From Eutrigla gurnardus (lineage: Eukaryota > Chordata > Actinopteri > Perciformes > Triglidae): a stretch of 64,000 bases of DNA. How positions within the stretch are numbered: position 1 is the first letter of the stretch; each line of letters opens with the position of its first letter. The position numbers and the translations under genes are program-made. The stretch is taken from NCBI GenBank assembly GCA_963514095.1, contig OY741265.1, positions 536,501 to 600,500 of the forward strand, written 5' to 3'. The notes beneath the pieces are model-generated. The model did not search any database and was not told the origin of the DNA. It worked only from the letters and a program-made list of their open reading frames with translations. Positions 12,235-24,570 of the stretch are shown here, one piece after another.

Positions 12235-12958
12235 TACCCCATTTCCACCAACGCGAACCTAGTTCAAGAACCGGGCTGGTGCCCGTGCTGGTTCACAGTT
12301 GGTTCAACTTGCGAACCGTCCGAGAACCTGTTTGCGTTTCCACCGGCTAGAGAGCCCAGAGAACCACGTCATTACGTCACTGTATACGTCTGAGGTTTCC
12401 CCGCATCGCTAATTTCAAGCATAGCAGACATGTCTCTTCAGAAAAAGTGTTTATTTTGGCAAATAATACAATAACAATAAAATACACAAAATACTAAAAT
12501 CACAACATTTTTTACAGTGTAGAACAGTGTGTGATCAATAGATCAGAGTGTTTGATGTTTAGTCATCTGCAGGTTGGACCTCCGTTCAATATCGCCGATG
12601 TCCGACAGCTCTACAAACACAAACCAGAGAACAGCGGTTTAATCACAAACGTGTCCACGACGCTGTGAACACAGATGTTATGTTACGTTGGTAGTTGGTA
12701 ATGTTTAGTGAGCCAATGGCAGTCAGAAAGTGGCATGCTAACGTTGTTGTTAGCAATATCACGCTAGCTGGCTAGCTAGCCGGTCAGCTTACATTACCCG
12801 AGGAAGCAAAGCCACTAGTTGCTGCTGTTACGAACGTAATCACTAGCTTGGTAAACTAAACAGAAATGTGTCGTTGGTTTGCAACGAGGTGAAACAATTT
12901 AAAAGTGAAACTTACCGGGAACAGTAACGTTAGTAAAACTCTGCAGCGGCGTATTTTA

Positions 12959-14009
12959 TTGCTTCTGTTAATACCACCACTACCCTATCAACCCTCGCTG
13001 ACCCTGAGGTCCTCCGGTGCTGGCCTTTTAACCATACCACAAGTCAGAACCAAAACCCACGGGGAGGCGGCATTCAGTTACTATGGCCCCCGATTGTGGA
13101 ACAGCCTGCCGGAGAACCTCAGGGCCGCAGAGAATGTTGATGTTTTTAAAAAGAGACTCAAGACCCACCTTTTTAATCAGGCTTTTAACTGACATGTTTT
13201 CTAATTTCTTTTATGCTTCTTACATTTTTTATTATTATTCTGTTTTATATTATTTATTTTAGCTTATCCTGTTTTACTGTTTTATAAATTTTATTTATTT
13301 TTATTTTACTGTTTTATTTATTGGGTCAATTTTATTTATTTTTATTGTTTTATTTATTGGGTCAATGTTATTCTATACATTTTGATACATTTGACTGTTT
13401 TTATTGTTTTTATTCCCTCAGTTTTTAGCTTCTACCTTGTATATTATTTGGCTGTTTTAGCCCCTCGGTTTCCCAGTGTTTCCTCCTGGGGGTCTACCGC
13501 ACCGGGAGTTGTTTCTGGTCCACCGTTGGGGGTGCTGTCCCGTGGACAGCCCTGGCCCGGGTGGCTGGAGAGCTCTACACGGTGGTGTGGAGCCTCCTGT
13601 CTGCCTGGGCTGGGGTGGTCCCTGTGGTGGCGCCCCCTGCAGTCATGGACCATGATTCCCCTCGGTGTGCACGGCCCCCAAAGGTAGCTTCTTCCTCGCC
13701 TCAGATCTCGGTGCCCAGCCATGTCTCCTCAGCAACAGCTAGTGTATGTGTGTGGGTGTGCGTGGGTATGTGTATGTTTGTGTGTGTGGGTGTGTATGTC
13801 TGTGCATATGGCTATGTGTGTGCGTGAGTGTGTATGTCTCTGTGTATCTCTGTGTGTATATTTGTGGGGGTGGGAGGCTTGGGTTTCATGGTGTTCTTTG
13901 TTGTTCATACCTTTTTTCGATTTTGTTTTGTTCGCTTTTATTTTCTGTGAGGTACTTTTAAGTATGAAAAGTGCCATATAAATAAAGTTTGATTTGATTT
14001 GATTTGATA
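12959..14009 (+). mobile_element. 5'-truncated L2-like LINE with (TTTGA)n tail
   Basis: Contains the C-terminal end of a LINE ORF2 followed by about 0.8 kb of 3' UTR and a tail ATATAAATAAAG then (TTTGATT)n, typical of L2-like elements in fish. A TG-rich simple repeat occupies about 13743-13870 in its UTR. It lies within the interrupted transposon copy and within an older LINE fragment. Confidence 0.7.
12960..13192 (+). pseudogene. LINE ORF2 C-terminal fragment
   Basis: The frame ends in a peptide containing LWNSLPENLRAAENVDVFKK and then KTHLFNQAF before the stop at 13190-13192. This matches the conserved C-terminal tail (LWNSLP ... FK..LKTHLF) of fish L2/CR1-type LINE polyproteins. Everything upstream (endonuclease, reverse transcriptase) is absent, so it is a dead 5'-truncated copy. 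The apparent start codon at 12905 lies in the host transposon and is not a real start. Confidence 0.75.
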
Positions 14010-14627
14010 CTGTTAATGCTACTACTACTATACTACTACCAACACCAAGGAACCCAAGGGCCTGGGCTGCACCAGATTTCTGCCTAAAAGCCTATTAAGG
14101 CAGTTTTTTCTCGCCACTGTCGCTGTAACGCCCCTGGGTGATGTTGGGACTTTGAAATTGTGTTGGCTCTTGAAATTTTGAGCGTATTCTAGTCCTGCTC
14201 AATGTGTTAAGTGTCCTGAGATGACTTCTGTTATAAGAATTTTGTATAACCACATGATTTTAGTGTTTTAATGACTTTAGTATTTCCACTGATGACCTAA
14301 ACAGGGCCTAAAGCTATCCTGCAGAACAGCTAACCGTTATCAGGGGCCCTGTGCACATGATGTCTTGTATTACATGTTTTCAATGACACGTTATCTCCTG
14401 TGCCTTTAAAAGACTCAAGTCACAACAATGATTTGAGCACTTCCTCTGTAGCATCCTCACACGTTGTTGCACTGTAACTGCTCCTCTTGTACAAGATTAA
14501 AGTCAGACGTCGACTTTACTTATGTCTCCGATCTCCTCCTTGGGTGAATTTATTCGTTTACGGAACAATTCTTTTAACAACTTCTGTTGTGATTTGACAC
14601 TATAAATTAAATTAAATTAAATCGAAT
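14010..14627 (+). mobile_element. Second LINE 3' end with (TAAAT)n tail
   Basis: UTR-like sequence containing CTGAGATGACTTCTGTTAT and ending in CACTATAAATTAAATTAAAT, a second L2-like tail of a different subfamily. TGTTAAT followed by a CTACTACTA-like stretch occurs both here (14011-14030) and left of the younger LINE (12966-12985), consistent with the (TTTGA)n LINE having inserted into this one. Confidence 0.55.
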
Positions 14628-15072
14628 TTTCCCCCGTCGCCTCGAGCGTTAACCCCGCCCCCAGCCCCTGACGTAGGTTTGCGAACGGTTCTAGCCCAGC
14701 AAAGAGTTGGGCCCACTCTGGAACCAGTTTTCCTGGCCGAGAGCCAGTTCTTTGTCTGTGGAAACAGGTTCTCTCTTCCCTCTCAGACTGGTGGCAGCAG
14801 CCTGGTGTTTTGGTTTGACTCATTACATAATTTTCTTTATGTAGTTTTCATTTTCATTTAATATTACTTTGTTTGGGAAGAATGAGCTGGTATTACTGTT
14901 TTCGTGGCTTTGTTTCAAGTTTAGTTCATATCGTATTCATTTAGTTCAGTACATCATTTTTGCATTTGAACCTGGTTTTGTTTTTATGTTATTGGCCTTT
15001 GTGGCATTTTGACTTGGTGGCCGTAACACATTTGTATGCATTAATGCTCTTCTCTCTGACAGACATTTGTAT

Positions 15073-15128
<56 letters not shown>

Positions 15129-15130
15129 TC
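15073..15130. repeat. (TTTC)n tetranucleotide microsatellite
   Basis: Perfect TTTC run of 58 nt. Translations across it (K-K-E-R repeats) are artefacts. Confidence 0.95.
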
Positions 15131-17172
15131 GCAAAATGAGGCATTATCTAATGGTAACATGTATTGAATTTAGGAGCAAATTTACAGATGCAAATAGATT
15201 AGGTAGTAAAATAAAGACCTGAGTAAAATGTGTATTTTGGATCTTTTCTGAAATAAGACTAAACATCATTAAAAGTTCTTCTTCCTGCAGGTTCAGTGAA
15301 GTAAACCTAAAAGTAAACCTCCAAGTAGACCATTGAAATGAGCCCAGATCCTTCATGTAGACTAATCCTCCTGCAGCCTGCTGGGTTTCCACAGTGATCT
15401 GCATGTGTAATCGTCCCCTCATTAGTATTCATGGTGGATTAGACTCATCAACGCCGTGCACCTCCATCTTATTCTATCAGCCTCTTCTCTCACTCCGTCC
15501 CACAATGCACTGGCCTCTGCTGATCTCTCCAAATCTCCATCATCAGTTTGTGGTCTAGTAGTAGTACTAGTGGAACTCCCCACTAGTCAGTTAGAACCGA
15601 AGGACAAACATCTTCAAAAACCTAAACCAGGTCTAGCTGTCTGAGATGAGGCTTACCATCATACCATCACTATAGCAACATACCATCATGTTCGTCCGGA
15701 CAATTAATCTGTTTGTTTGCTCCATGAAATCCAGAAAGTGTTGATTTTTACCTGAGTCCATGAACGCAGCATCAGAGATGACACGGACCACCAGGAAACC
15801 TGAAATATCATGGAGAGAGAGAGAGAGAGAGAGACCCTGACTGACCACAGTGAAGAAGAAGCAGATTGAATCCTCCACCTGACCCTGCAGATCTGCAACA
15901 CATGACCAGCTTTCTCCTGACCTCAGGGTCAAAGTCTTCAGGAGTCAGAGGTCAAGCTGATGGGTCACCATCCTTCATACTTCCCTAAGGGTCATTGCTC
16001 GGCCATTGTAGCGAACACCATTGATAGGTCCGGGTCCCTGTTTGAGGTCCAATTTGTGCCGTTTGCTTGTTTCTGTCTTCTTTGTCTTCTTGTTCTGCAG
16101 TTACTTTTTTCACGATACAATACACATAATGAAGCTTCTGCAGCAGAGTTGATGGAATGAAGTCCCTGAAAGTCTGTTCATGACCATGTTTCCTGTGTTC
16201 CTCTGAGATCCTCAGAAACAGGAAACACAGTGGGACTGAATGGAACCCTCTCATCGCTGACGGAGGTGTTTTAACGGAGGACTCAGTCCTCCATCGCTGC
16301 TACTCTGTCAAGCCATCAGCGTTACCATGGCGCTCACACTGTCACTAAAGTAGAAAACATTGAATAAAACAAAGTCAGAAATACGATCCGGGTTCAGACT
16401 CATCTTGCTCAGCTTCTATCATCTCGTCTTCTCATGCAGACATCTTCCTCCACCAGATCAGACACATGGTTACGCCAACATAACCCTTTAAACCCAGAGG
16501 CCAACCTCCTACACACAGCAGGTTACGTATTGTGTCTGGTTCTGGTATGTAGCCCCCCAACAGGCCAACCCTTCTGGAGACAAGATTGGCATTCCTCCTG
16601 TCCAAGTGCTCGAGGAGGCGACTAATTGGTGGTTGTGTGTGAACGAGTGGAGTGTTTTATTGAGCTGTGGGCGGCTGCTGAACACAAGAGCACTTCCAGA
16701 GATCACAGCTGGTGGAGGATCCTCACACTTCTCTCTTTGTTGTTGTTGGAGCTTTCAAATCTGTGCCGTTGAGCAGAAAATGTTATGACTTGAAGATGAG
16801 TTTTCAGTGTTGGGTGATTCATTGGACTATTTGTCATTTAATGAGGCTGAGTCGCTCCAAAACTGGTCAAATACGACGCTCCGTCATTGGTCATTGGTGA
16901 GTTTAGGAGCCGAGGAGAGGACGGGATCCTGAATCATGAACTATGTTGGACGGCCCTCCTGGCCTGTGTGGACCCTCTTACTGCTCTGACGGTCTGATGA
17001 TGCTGTGGTCGGGATTTGAGTTGGGGAGAGCTTTGCTATTCCTGATAAAACAGAAGCATGGGGTGGGGGTCCAAGGACCAATTATTTTTCATCAGCTACA
17101 TAACTTCTTCTTTGGCTCCTTTTAGTAGGTCATATGGCAACACTGCCTTTATAACAGGGACAAAGACATACA

Positions 17173-17174
<2 letters not shown>

Positions 17175-17232
<58 letters not shown>
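17175..17232. repeat. (GT)29 microsatellite
   Basis: Uninterrupted GT dinucleotide tract of 58 nt. Confidence 0.95.
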
Positions 17233-17234
<2 letters not shown>

Positions 17235-18477
17235 TCCCCATGCAGCAGATCTGTAAGATAGATGTGAGGAGCTGTAGAGCATCTTTTCCTCTCGGGGGGG
17301 CACTCCTCTGTCTCTCTCAATCACTCAGTGTGTCTTTCTCTCACTCTCTCTCTCCCAGCATGCATCTCTTCCCTATATGTCTCTGGGCTCTGTGTTTAGT
17401 GGTGAGAGGTTCGTGTGTGTGTTGTGTTTCTCACCAGGCGTCTAGCAGAGCTCTGATATGTGATGAGTGTGGGATATGGATTTAGATACGTCAGCTTCAG
17501 TATGAAAGCTTTAACGTTCTTCTCTATCGGTGAAGACGATGAAATGCATCTCTGAATGTGTTGCATCAGATCTGGGTTTAGTTTTTCCTTGTTTCTGATG
17601 ATCTACCATGAAGATTACTGCTGTTAGACTCACACACAGAAGGAAACTCCAGATGATCTGTCTCTTATTTATTTCTGTTGATAAACATAACTGCCATGAA
17701 ACAGTAATTAAATATGTGTTATTGTTGTTTCCCTTTGTTTTTCTGTTGCTGCTCTTCTTTGTCTCCTTGACAACAGAAATGAATGTCCGTCCCTCCTCCT
17801 AATATCACATAGTACGTTCTTTAGACGTAGACATATGGACATAGAGGGAGCTGTCCGATGCTACGCTGTTGGCCGATATGCGGAGCCGGAACTAGAGGTG
17901 GTGAAGCCTTCTAAGTAACTCCAGTTAGTCCTTTTGCATCTCAGATGGTAAATGACAGTTTAAGCAGGTTCTCATCCTCCACCATTGTGGTACCCATGCT
18001 CACATTACTGCTGCAAAGCCTCACAAGTGTTTGGTGCCACCTTCGCTTCCTCCCACCGAGTCCTCCCTCCAAACCCAGATGTCACTTGGGGTGAGGAAGA
18101 ACACTTGTGAGGCGGTTCAGCAGATCCACGACGGAAGTCCAGCGGCTGCAGCAGAGTGGAGGGAATGTGGAACAGCTGGATGAGGAGATTCATCGCTGCC
18201 TCAAGGCGAAGACGAGCTTGAGATTCATTCATCTTCCCAGTGTGTTTATCTGACGGCTCGTCTGTGTGTCGGATTCTCTCTCCCGCTGTGTCCCTCTAAT
18301 TATCTGTCGCTCTCTCTCTTCCTGTCGCTGCTCTGCCGCCTCGTCCCAATCTTTTATTTCCTGTCTCTCTCTTGATGCAGCAGCGAGTTCTCTGGTTCAT
18401 GCACGGCAGTCGCAGAAAGCCCAGATCCACCAGGTCCAGTCCTGACCTGGGATCCCCACAACCTACACAACCAACAC

Positions 18478-18685
18478 CAGGGGTGCCCAACTCCGGTCCT
18501 GGAGAGCCACTGTTCTGCATGTTTTAGGTTTCTCCCTGCTCTAACACACATGATTCAAACGATTTTCAAACCTGTCACAAGCTTCAGTTGCTTGATAACA
18601 AGGACATCATGAGAATCAGGTGTGTAAGAGCAGGGAGAAACCTAAAACATGCAGGACAGTGGCTCTCCAGAGCTGGGCACCCCTG
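18478..18685. mobile_element. Foldback hAT-type MITE with 8-bp target duplication
   Basis: Starts CAGGGGTGCCCAACTCC and ends GCTGGGCACCCCTG. The two halves are near-perfect inverted copies: GTTTTAGGTTTCTCCCTGCT on the left and AGCAGGGAGAAACCTAAAAC on the right. The flanks ACCAACAC (left) and ACCTACAC (right) agree at seven of eight bases, fitting the 8-bp duplication of hAT elements. At 208 bp it has no coding capacity. Confidence 0.85.
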
Positions 18686-19627
18686 ACCTACACAGTGTAT
18701 CTCTGTCCACCTTAGTGGTGATGCTTAGGTCAAACTCTCTTTGGCCAGAGAGTCTGGAACATCAGCACAACCGGGTCTGGAACACCGGGCCGTCCACTTG
18801 TCCCCGTTTAGTGATGAAACGCAGCATTCGTGGACTGTGAGAAAACAAGACGTAGTATCAAGCAAGACCTTTGACCTCATGTAACCGGCTTCTTCAGTTC
18901 AAACCAGGTCCAGCAGCCTACGGTGAAGCTTTCAGACTACCAGGACCCGGAGGACACGCAATTACACTTGTTACGCAACTTGCATTAGTAAGGTACAGAA
19001 ATGAGTAGATCTACGGTAACATAAGTCACAAACAGAAAACGATGGTTTCCTTGGTGAAAGTCCTTTGCTTGTTTACCTTTCCACCATCTCAACATCTAAT
19101 AAAGATGCAGACGGCTGAAGTTGGAGGATTTGACATCCTGGTTGTGACCACTTAATGAAAACAGGTTCTGGTTCTCATCATTTCAGTTGATCGAAGCACT
19201 TTTGTTATTTGACTGTTTCTTAACAAATGTATAATATACATTCTTATGGCCAATATAAAAAAGAAGAAAAAAAAGTTAGCGATACATTTTACATTTCTTT
19301 AATTGTTTATTTAGCTTGTTAAAAGGAGGCAAGTTGGAGTAAATTACCACGTTCGCTGTGTTTAATTGAAATGTTTCTGTATTGTGTTTTTGGGGCGAGC
19401 TATAGACTCTCCCTTTGTTCATGAAAGAGCCAACAGGGAAAGCTTTGTGTGCTTTTGTACAAACATGAAGAGAATGAAAATAATCTAGTTAGCTCATCAG
19501 TATTTTCTTAGAGGCGGTCGTTTGTATGTTTCAAGGTAACACGTTTCATTTTGCTTCACATCATTAATATGCAACAGAAGTTCACATTTTCAAAGTAACC
19601 TTCCCAGTCTCTGTGGTACGCCACAGG

Positions 19628-19667
<40 letters not shown>

Positions 19668-21009
19668 AACCCTGGGGTGCGTGGGTGTGGAGCAGGCAGC
19701 AGAAGAGTCAACCCCGATGCAGCACTAATGATTCATAAAGACCCGGCCAGGCCTGCTGGGAGCCTCCACAGGTGGACTCCCAGCAGCAGAGCGGCTCCAG
19801 AACCAGACAAAGAGAGGTGACGAATTGCTCCCAACCAAAGGAAGGGATGAACAGAAAGGGGTGGAAGCACTTAGCAACCTCTTATTGGTGTTTGTGAGGC
19901 TTTGAAAGGCGTCTGCAGGGACGGCGGTCAACATAATGATTCTAGAGGACGGATGAGAATCTGCAATCACACTCACATATAGGGAATTATATTATAAATT
20001 GACAACATCACATGTATTTACACACTATGTCCGGATGGTCTGGGACCAGGTGTTTTGGTTCCCCCAGAGTGTGATTGGCTTGTGGAAGCAGCCACAGGAA
20101 GTAGAACGTCAATGTTTGTGGCTTGTTGTTTCAGTGACGGCAGATGGCCGAGAGGCGAACACACAGCAGAGAGAATGCTCTCCATATTACAGCTAATTAA
20201 ACATTGTGTCCACGGTTCCTCCTCGCCCTCCTCTTGCTCTTCCTCCTCTTTGCCCTGCAAACCAGCGGCGTGATAAACAGAATAATAGTGAACCCCTGAG
20301 ACTAAACAAACAAACAAGAAAGAGCAAACCAACAAAGTACCTAATTATGAAGATTTGCTTTGCTGCTGGAGATCGTTAGTTGAGGGATATTAATGCAGAC
20401 TCTGGTTTCTAGCCCCGGAATATTCAGAGCTTTAATAATGCAGTCCGCCGGGGCCTCTGAGCAAACCTTAAGGCGCGATGGGCCACATTTGTTTACATCT
20501 CGCTCACTTCATTTTAATATTTGATACTCGAATGAAAGATACTTTGAAATACTAATATAGCCAAGACACTGAAATGGGTGAAATCAGATTTCAAATGAAG
20601 CTGTGATGAGAATGTTAAAGTGGCTGCTACAAACTGTCCAATGGTGTCAGGTTATTAGGTCTGATAGCTTTCAGCCATAGACCCTGGTAGTGTTTAGGTG
20701 GAACCAGTGACCGTGTTACCTGGTGACTCTCAGCTGTTAAACACCAACACAACATCTCTCTCTCTTTCTCTCTCTCTCTCTAATATATATATATATAAAT
20801 TCACTTAATTCTAGTACTGACTGTACTGTAGGATTTATTTTCGTCCAATGTTTACATTGTACACTTTAAGCATTTCCATTTCAATAAAGTACCTTCTAAT
20901 TCTGATCAGTCCATTAAAGTGCTTAACGAAAATAACACTACATCAACATTACCGACATGATAACTGCTTTTGATAACCATTGTTCAAACCACTACAATAC
21001 TTTCTGCGC
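18686..21009. other. Intergenic, no gene recognised
   Basis: Holds (GT)n at about 19631-19664 and TC/TA runs at about 20754-20796. The block 20350-20560 is non-repetitive and AT-rich with many TAAT cores. No exon supported. Confidence 0.45.
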
Positions 21010-21590
21010 TGCAGGATAAAGCCCAAGTTATGCTTCCGTGTCGACACAACGCAAGGGGGCTTGCGGACCCCTTACGTCCTTGCGGACCCCCCTTACGTCC
21101 AACGCAAGGGCCTGACGTGCACCTCCCAAAAATCCTAGACGCGCGTCGAGGCGACGCAACACCAACGCAGCGGCATTGGCTGTGATTGGTCCGCTAACTA
21201 CATCCGCTGGAGACCGCTATCCGGTTTCCACTCATAAACCATTTAAACTTTTAATAGGCTACTTTTATTGTTTTCACCTCGTTTTATTGTTTGCACCTTC
21301 TCGCTTTTGCACAAAGAAATAAAACACAAAACAAACAAGTTCTGAAAAATAGTGGACGTTTAAAGCCGGAAAGTAAACAAATAGGCTATAACGAGGCTAA
21401 CGACGATATACGTCAAGAGTCTCGGTCGGTCGGTCAGTCTTTACAAAAAACATAGCGCCCTTTACTGGTGTGGCATTGAATTGCATTTCGACACGTAAAC
21501 CCAACGCAGAACCATCACGGTCTCCAAGCAACTGCGTGGCCGTTGCGTGGCCGTTGCATGATCACTACACAGATGGCTGTTGGCCTAAAG
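21010..21590. mobile_element. Possible degraded MITE
   Basis: The left side has GCCCAAGTTATGCTTCCGTG, then GACACAACGCAAGG. The right side has inverted relatives such as CGTAAACCCAACGCAGAACC. The CpG-rich body and end motifs resemble a fish transposon family whose ends read like TTTATACTTCTGCG. Termini are eroded and no target duplication is seen. Confidence 0.35.
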
Positions 21591-21839
21591 CTCACAAAAG
21601 AGTGCTGGAGGATAAAGACGAGGCCAGAGATGACTCACTTTGTGCTATAGTTCTCTCCCTTCCTCTCTGTTTTACAGAGCTCCTCAACATCCTACAGTCT
21701 CACACACACACAGATTAACTGCCTCTTCTGGCTGCTTCGTACCAGATTGTCCCTTTAATCTCTGACCTGACTTCCCAAACCGTCGGTGTGAGAAACGCTG
21801 GAGGAATGTCAAACATACAGACGTGTCTCAACATCACAG

Positions 21840-22345
21840 AGACGTTCCTGCAAAAAGAAGAGGAGATGAGAGAAGATAGATCGCTGTCGTGGAGAGGAGG
21901 AGACAGAAGGGGGGAGGAGGAGACAGAAGGGGGAAGGAGGAGGGAGAGGGCAAAGTTAGACAGAAGCCTGATTTGAGGTGTGTGATGTCAAAGGAGGAAG
22001 GAAAGAAGAAGAGGAGAAAAGGCAGCTGAGCAGAAAGGGATGAAGGGATGAGAGGAGGAGGAGAAAGAAAGGGGACAGATGGGTGGGAGGAGAGGGATGA
22101 AAGGGAAGGGGAGCCGGACGATAAAAGGCAAACCAGGAGATGGAGAGCAGAGGAGCTGAGTAGAAGAAGAGGAGGAGGAGGAGGATGAACAAGAGGAATG
22201 CACAGATGGTGAGATAAGAGAAAGGGATGAAGAGGAGGGAGTAAACGAGGAGAGAGAGGATGAAGAAATGAGGGAGAAAGGAGATGCAAGGGAGGGAGGA
22301 GAGATAAAGAGGACATGTGAAGACAAGAGGATGGAGGGGGGGGGG
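21840..22345. repeat. 500-bp purine-rich (GGA/GAGA) tract
   Basis: The + strand is almost entirely A and G (GGAGGAGACAGAAGGGGGGA-type), ending in a run of nine G. The long minus-strand frames across it (251, 160 and 112 residues, rich in S, P and L) are translations of the CT strand and not genes. Potential triplex-forming sequence. Confidence 0.85.
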
Positions 22346-22678
22346 TATTAGGGAAGGTGATGAAAGACAAATACAAAGGAGGAGAGAAAACATGGCGATG
22401 CAACAATAGAAAAGTGGGAGGAGAAGAAAAGTACACAAACCAAACGGGGAAAAGATGTAAAGAGAGGGAGATTACCCCCCCCCCCCCCCGCTGGGCTTCA
22501 GCTACAACATATTTGTCATATCTGTCATCTGAACAAACACAACAACAACAGGATCCGGCTGCTGTGAGACGACACGGACAAACAAACAAACAAACAAAGT
22601 CCGATTTTCCTGCTGATTCTCCTCTTTACATATTTCATAATCAGCCTGAGCTCCCGGCCCTCGGGATTCTCCTGGTGG

Positions 22679-22712
<34 letters not shown>

Positions 22713-23831
22713 TGACTGAAGGTTGAAAAGATGGAGGCGTCTCCGAGAACAAACGCCTCCTGCTGGCTCAGGAATGCTCTTTAGAAGCGGCAGCTTAGCA
22801 GCCAATCCTGCCAGCGGAGGATTTGTGGGTTTGTGTGAGCGCTCGTGTTGCAGCATCACGATCGGAGGAGCTGAAGTCATTGTTGTTCAGGAGGAGGAGG
22901 AGGAGGAGACTGTTTACAGGAGAGTTTATGAGATAAACCCCCTGTGAAGTCCATCTTACGTGAATACAAGTGACTTTTACACCTTGTCATTAAAATGCCA
23001 CATCGCTGCCGGGACACAGAACCAGGTTTAGGGATGAAGATTTCAGATCATTTCTCTGCTGATCTGTACACACATTTACCAGAACAGAGAAGAGGAAGAT
23101 GGAGGTAGATGGTGCCGTTCGATTGGTGGCCTCGAAGGCCGGTAACATCGTCACATGTGTGTCTGCTTACATGCAGCCTGGAGAGAAACATTTCCAGTTT
23201 AACCAGTTTAACCAGTCACTATATTCTGTTTATATTATTATATTATAATATCTTCCCATACAAGGACATACAGGAAATATATTTTACTCTTCCAGTTACA
23301 TGTGTTTGCACCCTGCTCCATTGACTTGAATGGGAATGTTTTCTGAAAACAACAGAAGTTGGATTTTGTTCTGTCATCAAGTTTCTCACAGAATGAACAT
23401 GAATGAGGCTCACATGACCTGCTGCTGGTCAGCTGTACGTTAGACCTTACCAGATGGATGGTTCTACACTGAGAACACTTTGATCAGAACAAAGAGCCAT
23501 CCCTGATTTGATAGAGTTGGAAATTCACAAATGCGTGTAAATTGCCAATGAAGCTGTCAGAACTCTGAATAACTTCTCATATTTGCAACAAACTAGTTTT
23601 GATTTCCATATGCACAGCAGACTGAGGCGCAACAATGAGAGGATCTGGTTTATTGTAATCAATAAGGACTCATTAAAATGGTATCGGAACATCTGCAGTA
23701 TGTGAACATCTTTATACTAACTCATATGTGTGTGTGAGAACAAACAGGACATTATCTCCTGGGAATCTGAGGAAAAGTCAATAACAAGAAGAGCTCATGT
23801 ATCCTGAATGTGCATCGGTCAAGGATACCTC
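22346..23831. other. Intergenic, no gene recognised
   Basis: Includes a poly-C run at about 22477-22489, (GT)n at 22680-22709 and a GGA run near 22890. No exon or transposon end identified. Confidence 0.45.
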
Positions 23832-24187
23832 CACTCCTCTCTCTGCTTGTATAGATGCCTATGAAGAATGACCCTACTTCTCCCTGCTGGCCACCAGGGG
23901 GCAACTCCTCTCTGGTTGTATAGAAGTCTATGAGAAAATGGTCCTACTTTTCTCTGCTGGCCGCCAGGGGGCGACTCCTCTCTGGTTGTATAGAAGTCTA
24001 TGAGAAAATGGTCCTACTTCTCTCTACTGGCCACCAGGGGGCGACTCCTCTCTGGTTGTATAGAAGTCTATGAGAAAATGGTCCTACTTTTCTCTCCTGG
24101 CCGCCAGGGGGCGACTCCTCTCTGGTTGTATAGAAGTCTATGAGAAAATGGTCCTACTTTTCTCTCCTGGCCGCCAGGGGGCGACTG
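23832..24187 (+). repeat. 70-bp minisatellite with five CTCF-like cores
   Basis: Five cores of the form GGCCRCCAGGGGGCRAC start at about 23891, 23961, 24031, 24101 and 24171, exactly 70 bp apart and in the same orientation. The unit also contains TTGTATAGAAGTCTATGAG. The core agrees with the CTCF consensus CCASYAGRKGGC at every position. The same unit forms the array at 47771-48167. Confidence 0.85.
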
Positions 24188-24389
24188 TGATCGGCATATT
24201 CACTCTAACTTACTAATACCTGCAGCTTTTATGAGCTCGTCTTTGTGGCGGCAACATAATCCAACTGGGCCTTTTCTCTAGATTAGTGATAGAAATGAAG
24301 AAAGAGCGAAGCAGATCATTTCTGTGTGCAGCAGCTGTGAATGTACACACTCGTGTGGGTCATCTCTTTACAGCAGATGCAATAGGAGA

Positions 24390-24570
24390 GGACCGAGTAG
24401 ACATGTTAGTGGTGGACCAACACCAGAGGACCAAGCAGACATGTTAGTGGACCAACACCAGAGGACCAACCAGACATGTTAGTGGACCAACACCAGAGGA
24501 CCAACCAGACATGGTGGTGGTGGACCAACACCAGAGGACCAAGTAGACATGGTGGTGGACCAACACCAGT
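24390..24570. repeat. 35-bp minisatellite
   Basis: Four to five variant copies of a roughly 35-bp unit containing GGACCAACACCAGAGGACCA and CAGACATG. Confidence 0.85.

Larger units (their letters stand above)
12235..14767 (-). mobile_element. Interrupted copy of the CCCCTTTTCCACC transposon
   Basis: The left part, from TACCCC at 12235 to about 12957, and the right part, from about 14628 to 14767, together match the reverse complement of the complete copy at 53479-54410. They are separated by about 1.7 kb of LINE sequence at 12958-14627. The last roughly 70 bp of the right terminus are missing. An ATTTT block on both sides of the insertion is a candidate target duplication from the LINE event. 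Confidence 0.75.
14768..18477. other. Intergenic with simple repeats
   Basis: Contains (TTTC)n at 15073-15130, a GA run at about 15814-15834 and (GT)n at 17175-17232. A 48-bp splice-flanked minus-strand segment at 15752-15799 is discussed in the findings. The remaining short frames have no recognisable content. Confidence 0.45.

Noticed and set aside
12905..13192. Independent 95-residue protein
   Set aside because: The start codon belongs to an unrelated transposon, and the rest is the conserved C-terminal tail of a LINE.
21834..22589. 251-residue S/P/L-rich minus-strand frame
   Set aside because: Translation of a purine-rich tract; no homologous domain.
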